From the NCBI RefSeq assembly GCF_003324185.1, contig NZ_PXUP01000010.1, forward strand, positions 1 through 64,000: DNA of 64,000 nt, read 5' to 3'. Each line of letters begins with the position of its first letter. Within the stretch, counting starts at the first letter, position 1. A program made the translations under genes and the position numbers. The stretch comes from Faecalibacterium prausnitzii. GTDB taxonomy: Bacteria; Bacillota; Clostridia; Oscillospirales; Ruminococcaceae. The notes below the pieces were generated by a model that searched no databases, was not told where the DNA came from, and was given only the letters and a program-made list of their open reading frames with translations. Positions 57,699 through 64,000 of this stretch are shown piece by piece.

Positions 57699-58862
57699 TC
57701 AGGAAAGCACGGCGCTTTCCTCCACCTTGTCCAGCACCGCCAACTGCAAGGCGTTCAGCATGCTGCGCTGTGCGCCGTAGGTGTCGGCGTAGGAGCTGTT
57801 AGCGCTGTCGATCTGCTCCTGTGTGGGGGTGATGTCCAGCTGCTCCGCAATGGCCTGAAAGACCAGATCCTGCTTGGCCAGATGCTCAAAGTAAGCGTCG
57901 GAATCCGCCAGCATCGCGTCGGCATCGGCGTAGCCCTTGGCCTGTGCGTAGGCGTCCAGCTCCATGCCGTACTGGGTAGCCAGCTGAGAGTGGTAGTTCA
58001 GGAACATACGGATGTAGTAGCTGGTGATCTGGGTGGGAATCTCCTTGAAGGTGGAGTTCGTGAGCAGATAGTCCATCGCGGCGTTGTCCAGATTGTTGGC
58101 GTACAGGGCGCTGTCAAAGTACTGGCGCAGGGCGTCTGCGGTGTGCAGGTCGTCGCTGGCGGCAAAATTGGTCTCCACCCACTCGTCGGTCAGGGTGGGG
58201 ACAACGCTCTGGGTGATGGCGTTCAGGGTCACGCTGAACACGGCCTCCTTGCCGCTGAGGGTGATGGTGTTGCCCTCGGCATCGGTGGAGTCGCCGTAGC
58301 CCTCCGGGAAGGTGACGGTCACATCAAAGGTGTCACCGATGTTGTGGCCGATGATCTGATCCTCGAAGCCGTCAATAAAGGCGTGGCTGCCCAGCGTCAG
58401 GTCGTAGCCGGTGGCGGTGCCGCCGGTAAAGGCTACGCCATCCACCGCGCCGGAATAGTCGATGTTCACGGTGTCGCCGCTCTGGGCTGCCCGGTCGGTG
58501 ATGTTCTGGGTGGTGGCGTACTGGTTCAGCAAAGTGTCGATCTGAGTCTGGATCTCTGTCTCGGTAGGCTCGATATCAGCCTTGGAAAGCGGCAGCGCGG
58601 ATACATCCTCCGGCAGCGTCACATAGTCCAGTGCGCGGATGCCGGTCCAGTGGCCGTTATCGTCCAGCCCCTCAGAATAATCGAAGCTGGCGTAGTCGAA
58701 ATCTGACACCTTGCCGTAGATGGACACGCTTGCGCCGGATGCGGCAGAGGATGCCGTGGTGCCGCTCTGCTTTTTGAGCAGCATAAAGCAGGCCGCAGCT
58801 ACGCACAGCACAGCAGCCACCGCGCACAGCACACACAACAGGATCTTGGTAATGCGTTTCAA
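57699..58862 (-). CDS. Membrane-anchored FKBP-type foldase with trigger-factor-like C-terminus
   Basis: 387 residues. N-terminal signal anchor (ILLCVLCAVAAVLCVAAACFML), Ser/Ala linker, then a trigger-factor-like arm (ADIEPTETEIQTQIDTLLNQYA), an FKBP prolyl isomerase domain (GDTVNIDYSGAVDGVAFTGGTATGYDLTLGSHAFIDGFEDQIIGHNIGD, about 135-220) and a helical trigger-factor C-domain. It probably helps exported proteins fold outside the membrane. Start is TTG at 58862 with AGGAGGT 7-8 nt before it. Confidence 0.9.
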   Translation of the reverse strand: MKRITKILLCVLCAVAAVLCVAAACFMLLKKQSGTTASSAASGASVSIYGKVSDFDYASFDYSEGLDDNGHWTGIRALDYVTLPEDVSALPLSKADIEPTETEIQTQIDTLLNQYATTQNITDRAAQSGDTVNIDYSGAVDGVAFTGGTATGYDLTLGSHAFIDGFEDQIIGHNIGDTFDVTVTFPEGYGDSTDAEGNTITLSGKEAVFSVTLNAITQSVVPTLTDEWVETNFAASDDLHTADALRQYFDSALYANNLDNAAMDYLLTNSTFKEIPTQITSYYIRMFLNYHSQLATQYGMELDAYAQAKGYADADAMLADSDAYFEHLAKQDLVFQAIAEQLDITPTQEQIDSANSSYADTYGAQRSMLNALQLAVLDKVEESAVLS

Positions 58863-59125
58863 AAGAGATACCTCCTAAAAATAGCAGACCGTTTTCACGG
58901 AGAATGCAAATGTCATACCTTATTATTATAACGGAAAAATGCGAAAAGAAAAGATTTTTGCGAAAATTCCACAAATGCCGTCCGGCACAGGTATCACTTT
59001 TGCCCGCTTTGAGGCGGGAAATGCCGCAAAACCGGTGGAAATACCCGGACGGTTCTGTTACAATAAAACTGTATGAGCCTTTCCCTGCGGGGGAAAGCCT
59101 TTTGCTGAAATTGGAGGATAAAACC

Positions 59126-60298
<1,173 letters not shown>

Positions 60299-60313
60299 GC
60301 GGAGGATACAGGC

Positions 60314-61153
60314 ATGAGAACGATCTCCGCACAGAGCATTACGGATACGGTGGCGCGGCTCTGCATTAAAGCCAACACTCAGCTGCCGCAGGACGTGCAG
60401 GCCGCGCTGGAAAAGGCCCGGGCAGAAGAGCCGTGGCCGCTGGCAAAGAACACATTAGACCTGTTGTGGTCGAACCTTGGCGCCGCAAAGGAGAAAGACC
60501 TGCCCATCTGTCAGGACACTGGCATGGCCTGCGTGTTCGTGGAGCTGGGCACGGATGTGCACATTGACGGCAGCTTTGAAGCCGCCATCCACGAGGGCGT
60601 GCGCCGGGGCTACACCGATGGCTACCTGCGCAAGAGCATCGTGGCCGACCCGCTGCGCCGGGGCAACACCGGCGATAACACCCCGGCGGCCATCACGGTG
60701 CATCTGGTGGACGGCGAGGGCTGCCGCATCACGGTAGCACCCAAGGGCTTTGGCAGCGAGAACATGAGCCGCATCCAGATGCTTAAACCCGCCGACGGCG
60801 TGGAGGGCTTTAAAAAGTTCGTGGTGGATACCGTGCGTCTGGCGGGCTCCAACCCCTGCCCGCCCATCGTGCTGGGCATCGGCGTGGGCGGCAGCTTTGA
60901 CAAGGTGGCGTATCTTGCCAAAAAGGCGCTGCTGCGCCCGCTGGATGTCCCCAACCCCGACCCCTACTACGCCCAGCTGGAGCAGGAGCTGCTTACCGCC
61001 ATCAATGCACTGGGCATCGGCCCGCAGGGCTTTGGCGGCAAGACCACCTGTCTTGGCCTTGCCATTGAGCAGATGCCCACCCATGTGGCGGGTCTGCCGG
61101 TGGCGGTGAACGTTTCCTGCCATGTGACCCGCCGCGCCAGCGCGGAGCTGTAA
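60314..61153 (+). CDS. Fumarate hydratase, class I, alpha subunit
   Basis: 279 residues of the iron-sulfur fumarase/tartrate dehydratase alpha family. The three cluster cysteines appear in ICQDTGMACVF, GSNPCPPIVLGIGVGG and VAVNVSCHVTRRA (GKTTCLG holds another). The 4Fe-4S cluster binds fumarate/malate and is oxygen-sensitive. GCGGAGGA upstream; 15 bp after the malic enzyme gene. Tartrate dehydratase is the alternative, made less likely by the malic enzyme neighbour. Confidence 0.93.
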   Translation: MRTISAQSITDTVARLCIKANTQLPQDVQAALEKARAEEPWPLAKNTLDLLWSNLGAAKEKDLPICQDTGMACVFVELGTDVHIDGSFEAAIHEGVRRGYTDGYLRKSIVADPLRRGNTGDNTPAAITVHLVDGEGCRITVAPKGFGSENMSRIQMLKPADGVEGFKKFVVDTVRLAGSNPCPPIVLGIGVGGSFDKVAYLAKKALLRPLDVPNPDPYYAQLEQELLTAINALGIGPQGFGGKTTCLGLAIEQMPTHVAGLPVAVNVSCHVTRRASAEL

Positions 61154-61166
61154 GGAGGGGAGAACG

Positions 61167-61721
61167 ATGGAGTACAGACTGACTACCCCCTGCACTGCGC
61201 AGGAGCTTGCCCCGCTGAAAGCGGGGGATACCGTGCTGCTTTCCGGCGTGGTGTATACCGCCCGGGATCAGGCACACAAGCGGATGATGGAAGCACTGGA
61301 CAAGGGCGAGACTCTGCCTTTTGATCTGGAAGGCAGCGCCATCTATTATGTAGGCCCCACCCCGGAGCGCCCGGGCGAAGTCATCGGCTCGGCAGGGCCT
61401 ACCACCAGCGGGCGCATGGACGCCATGAGCCCCCGGCTGCTGGATCTTGGCAACAAGATCATGATCGGCAAGGGCAAGCGGGATGCCGCCGTCAAGGCGG
61501 CTGTGGTGCGCAACGGCGCGGTATATCTGGCGGCGCTGGGCGGTGCCGGTGCACTGATGGCCAAAAGCGTACAGACGCTGGAAGTGATCGCATGGCCGGA
61601 CCTGGGCTGTGAGGCGGTGCGCCGCCTGACCGTGCAGGATATGCCCCTGACCGTTGTGCTGGACGCCCACGGCGGCGATCTGTACGAGGCAGGCCCTGCG
61701 GCCTATCTGGCCACACGGTAA
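61167..61721 (+). CDS. Fumarate hydratase, class I, beta subunit
   Basis: 184 residues: LKAGDTVLLSGVVYTARDQAHKRM, YYVGPTPERPGEVIGSAGPTTSGRMD and MIGKGKRD, with the terminal LTVVLDAHGGDLYE. Partner of the alpha subunit; in E. coli FumA both are fused. AAGGAGGGG lies before the ATG. The operon malic enzyme-fumarase links pyruvate to fumarate. Confidence 0.94.
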   Translation: MEYRLTTPCTAQELAPLKAGDTVLLSGVVYTARDQAHKRMMEALDKGETLPFDLEGSAIYYVGPTPERPGEVIGSAGPTTSGRMDAMSPRLLDLGNKIMIGKGKRDAAVKAAVVRNGAVYLAALGGAGALMAKSVQTLEVIAWPDLGCEAVRRLTVQDMPLTVVLDAHGGDLYEAGPAAYLATR

Positions 61722-61837
61722 GGCAAAAACGCCGAGAATTGCACCCTTTGCACAAAACAGGCGCGGTACAAAACCGGCAAAACAGCAGTTCTGTGCAGAA
61801 AAATATGGTTAGTTTAACAAAACTTGCTGCGAATTAC

Positions 61838-61866
61838 TTGCATCAACCGCAAAAGTGTGATATCCT
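61838..61866 (+). promoter_or_regulatory. Promoter of the DtxR/MntR-like gene, with nearby dyad
   Basis: TTGCAT at 61838-61843 and TATCCT at 61861-61866, spacer 17 bp. About 20 bp upstream, GGTTAGTTTAACAAAAC (61808-61824) includes the dyad GTTA-GTT-TAAC, reminiscent of TTAGG-type DtxR/MntR sites. Confidence 0.5.
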
Positions 61867-61943
61867 TTAACATACGACAGAGGGTACACATCCCCTGTCG
61901 GAAAAATCCCCCAGAGGGAATGAGGCAGGAGGCCGGACAAACC

Positions 61944-62333
61944 ATGCAGATCCACCAATCCGCAGAAGATTATCTTGAAACGATCCTGATGCTGAGCCAG
62001 CGTATGGGCAAAGTGCGCTCCATTGACGTTGTCAATGAGCTGGGCTTTACCAAAGCCAGCGTGAGCATCGCCATGAAAAAGCTGCGGGAGAACGGCTATA
62101 TCGCGGTGGACGGCGAAGGCAACCTGACCCTGCTGGAGCCCGGGCTGGAGATTGCTCAGCGCATTTACAGCCGCCACCAGCTGCTGACCCACTTCTTTGT
62201 GCAGCTGGGCGTGGACGAGCAGACCGCAGCCGAGGACGCCTGCAAGGCAGAGCACATCCTCAGCGAGCAGACGCTGGAAAAGATCCGCGAAAGCGCCCTG
62301 CGCAACGATGCCGCCCATCCGCAGGCAAAGTGA
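61944..62333 (+). CDS. Metal-dependent transcriptional regulator (DtxR/MntR family)
   Basis: 129 residues. Winged helix (SAEDYLETILMLSQRMGKVRSIDVVNELGFTKASVSIAMKKLRENGYI) and a dimerisation/metal domain (RHQLLTHFFVQLGVDEQTAAEDACKAEHILSEQTLEKI) with candidate metal ligands His, Glu, Asp and Cys in EDACKAEH. The SH3-like third domain is absent, as in MntR. Metal (Mn or Fe) not decidable. CAGGAGG (61926-61932) fits ATG 61944. No metal transporter gene is adjacent. Confidence 0.9.
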   Translation: MQIHQSAEDYLETILMLSQRMGKVRSIDVVNELGFTKASVSIAMKKLRENGYIAVDGEGNLTLLEPGLEIAQRIYSRHQLLTHFFVQLGVDEQTAAEDACKAEHILSEQTLEKIRESALRNDAAHPQAK

Positions 62334-62343
62334 TATGATTCCA

Positions 62344-62385
62344 AGAGACACCGGAACGCCGAAAGACGTTCCGGTGTCTTTTTTG
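62344..62385 (+). terminator. Intrinsic terminator after the DtxR/MntR gene
   Basis: AGACACCGGAACG pairs with CGTTCCGGTGTCT over a short loop, followed by six T. Confidence 0.92.
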
Positions 62386-62405
62386 TATGAAATTTTCGGT
62401 TTGTG

Positions 62406-62434
62406 TTGCATATCTGTTACGGATTTGGTACAAT
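62406..62434 (+). promoter_or_regulatory. Promoter of the diguanylate cyclase gene
   Basis: TTGCAT at 62406-62411 and TACAAT at 62429-62434, spacer 17 bp. Confidence 0.72.
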
Positions 62435-62521
62435 AAATCTGTGCGGAAAAGGAACGTTGGAAGAGCGAAAAAGGTGCGGGACGGCGCAAAGCCGCCCTAG
62501 GGTAAAGGAGAGCGTTGCGGC

Positions 62522-63682
62522 ATGGATGCGATTGCCCATACTCAGGTCAGTGTGGTCTGTCTGGTCACGCTGGCGGTCTTGCTGCGGGCGCAGCAGAAAA
62601 TGCGGGATAAAAGTCTGCCCGGGCGGCTGTTCACGGCGCTGCTGTGGTCTGCCGGGGCGCTGACGATCGTAGATCATGGCAGTGCGCTGGCGCAGCTGGG
62701 CGCGTGGCAGGATCTGGGCATCCCCCTGACCTACCGGCTGAACGCCGGGGGCAGTATTCTGTTTTATCTGCTGGCGGCGTGCTGCTGCCAGCTGGTGTTT
62801 TTGTATGTGGAGGCAGAGCTGGGGCGTACATGGATGGAGGACGGCCGCAGGCTGGCGCTCAGCGCCGCACCGGTGGCGTTGCTTTTGCTGGCGCTGCTGA
62901 CAGCGCGGGACGAAAACGGCTTCTGCTATCTGGATGCAGAGGGGCTGCGGGGCAGCACCCTGTTCTGGGGGGCGAAGCTGGTGGGGCTTGCCTATCTGGC
63001 GGCGGCCTTTCTCCGCTGCAGCTGGACGCTGAGCAACTGGAAGCAGGAAACACCCAAAGAGGAACTGAAGACCCTGCTGCTGCTCGCGCTTGCGCCGGCG
63101 GCAGGCTTTTTGCTGCAAGGCTGGCTGCCCGGGCGCGGGCTGCTGTGCTGCGGCATTACGCTGGGGCTGGTGTGCGTGTATGTGCTGGTGTTGCAGACCA
63201 AGTTTACGGTGGATACCCTGACCGGCGTCAGCAACCGCATCGTGGCGCTGCGGTATCTGGAAAGCGAACTGCCCTACTACCGCCGTCACCCCAACCGCTC
63301 GCTGCACTTCCTCATGATGGACATGGATCACTTCAAGCACATCAACGATGAATACGGCCACCTGGAGGGCGATGCCGCACTGGTGCTGCTGGCGGGCATT
63401 TTAAAAAAGGTGTGCGCCAACTATAACGGCGTGCTGGCGCGCTACGGCGGCGATGAATTTTGCATCGCCTGCGGCTGCAACAGCGTGGAGGTGCGCACCC
63501 TGATCGCCTCCATCCAGCGGGAGCTGGACGCTGCCAACGCCGCCTCCGGAAAGCCCTACCAGATCGAGATCAGCATCGGCTGCGCCCGTCTTGAGCCGGA
63601 CATTGCCACCGTGCACGACCTGATCGATAAAGCCGATCAGGAAATGTACCACCTCAAGACCCGCAAGCGCGGAGTTTCCTAA
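62522..63682 (+). CDS. Membrane-bound diguanylate cyclase
   Basis: 386 residues. Six or seven membrane helices in residues 1-225, then a GGDEF domain with MDMDHFKHINDEYGHLEGD and the intact active site RYGGDEF (309-313). The inhibitory RxxD motif five residues upstream is missing (the place reads NYNGV), so product feedback is probably absent. It makes cyclic di-GMP from GTP in response to an unknown membrane signal. AAAGGAGAG precedes the ATG. No EAL or PilZ gene is here. Confidence 0.94.
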   Translation: MDAIAHTQVSVVCLVTLAVLLRAQQKMRDKSLPGRLFTALLWSAGALTIVDHGSALAQLGAWQDLGIPLTYRLNAGGSILFYLLAACCCQLVFLYVEAELGRTWMEDGRRLALSAAPVALLLLALLTARDENGFCYLDAEGLRGSTLFWGAKLVGLAYLAAAFLRCSWTLSNWKQETPKEELKTLLLLALAPAAGFLLQGWLPGRGLLCCGITLGLVCVYVLVLQTKFTVDTLTGVSNRIVALRYLESELPYYRRHPNRSLHFLMMDMDHFKHINDEYGHLEGDAALVLLAGILKKVCANYNGVLARYGGDEFCIACGCNSVEVRTLIASIQRELDAANAASGKPYQIEISIGCARLEPDIATVHDLIDKADQEMYHLKTRKRGVS

Positions 63683-63720
63683 AACAAAGAAGGCACCTGC
63701 AACCCTTCCTGTCTGTGCAT

Positions 63721-63751
63721 TGGCACCCGAAGGCGTTTGCGGGTGCTTTTT
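63721..63751 (+). terminator. Intrinsic terminator after the diguanylate cyclase gene
   Basis: GGCACCC pairs with GGGTGCT over a 12-base loop and is followed by TTTTC. Confidence 0.75.
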
Positions 63752-63837
63752 CTTTGACCTGTTGAGAGCCAAGAAGCAACCCCGCAGTGCGGATGTTTCC
63801 GCAGGAAACAGGCACTGCAAATGCCGTTTCCCTCTAC

Positions 63838-63957
63838 GACCCCTCCTGTGAAAAAGCAATTTCGAAACGCCCGCAGGCGTTTCGAAATTGTAAATCAAAA
63901 TAATTCTTCCGCTGAAAATGGCTAGAGCGTAGCGGAGGCCATTCAAAATCATCCCGC
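63838..63957 (+). repeat. Repeat R1, copy 5
   Basis: Head CCCCTCCTGTGAAAA, perfect 15-bp hairpin (CAATTTCGAAACGCC, loop CGCA, and its complement), spacer TCAAAATAATTC, tail TCCGCT/AGCGGA and ATGGCT/GGCCAT. It occupies most of 63752-64000, where no gene is seen. Confidence 0.85.
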
Positions 63958-64000
63958 CCCGCGCTTTCTAAACGTTTTTTACCCTTCTGCCCTTGCATCC

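Overview
The window reads as chromosomal DNA of an anaerobic gut Firmicute of the Oscillospiraceae/Ruminococcaceae type, most like Faecalibacterium or a close relative. This is an inference from gene content and base composition, not a database match. Supporting signs are a GC-rich genome with Gram-positive ribosome binding sites, one long S10-spc-alpha ribosomal cluster with rpsD inside it, a zinc-type S14, the trmK-Nif3 pair, DUF1385-prmC, a fused hybrid-cluster redox protein family (DUF1858), and TTG starts with strong Shine-Dalgarno sequences.

Layout. 1-510 has no gene but is full of hairpins and ends in a plus-strand terminator; it may be a structured RNA. 617-3457 holds an XRE regulator with a membrane protein, gltX and a small DUF4160 gene pair. 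3641-7259 holds a SpoIIE-type phosphatase and a pectinesterase. 7332-9570 (minus) is a two-component system. 9831-15805 holds a glycosyltransferase/acetyltransferase fusion, a propeller membrane protein, a TIGR01440 protein, a YggS PLP protein and an ABC exporter. 15884-17583 (minus) holds a patatin-like hydrolase, a CAT-anticodon tRNA and a hypothetical gene. 17710-23169 holds membrane and envelope genes. 23436-25697 is a DUF1538 membrane protein with a tandem PII-like protein. 25810-30372 holds YitT, DUF1858, trmK, Nif3 and rqcH.

30558-46967 is the ribosomal supercluster: promoter, long leader with an attenuator-like hairpin, rpsJ to secY, a terminator before adk-map, then a second promoter and structured leader before infA-rpmJ-rpsM-rpsK-rpsD-rpoA-rplQ. 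Its codons lean to GCT, CGT, GTT and AAG, unlike the GCG/CGG-richer neighbours, as expected for highly expressed genes.

47193-50742 is a lipoprotein plus two-component operon. 50874-54585 holds DUF1385-prmC and recA-recX. 55191-57136 holds rimO and pgsA. 57699-58862 (minus) is a membrane-anchored FKBP/trigger-factor-like foldase. 59126-61721 is a malic enzyme plus two-subunit fumarase operon linking pyruvate, malate and fumarate. 61944-63682 holds a DtxR/MntR-like regulator and a membrane diguanylate cyclase.

The least explained material is between genes. One repeat family (here called R1) occurs five times; each copy has its own perfect or near-perfect hairpin of about 15 bp, followed by a conserved tail with two competing inverted repeats. 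Two further families (R2, R3) combine with it in the same order, R3-R2-R1, at 54665-55135 and 57245-57682. No CRISPR array, transposase, integrase or rRNA gene was seen.
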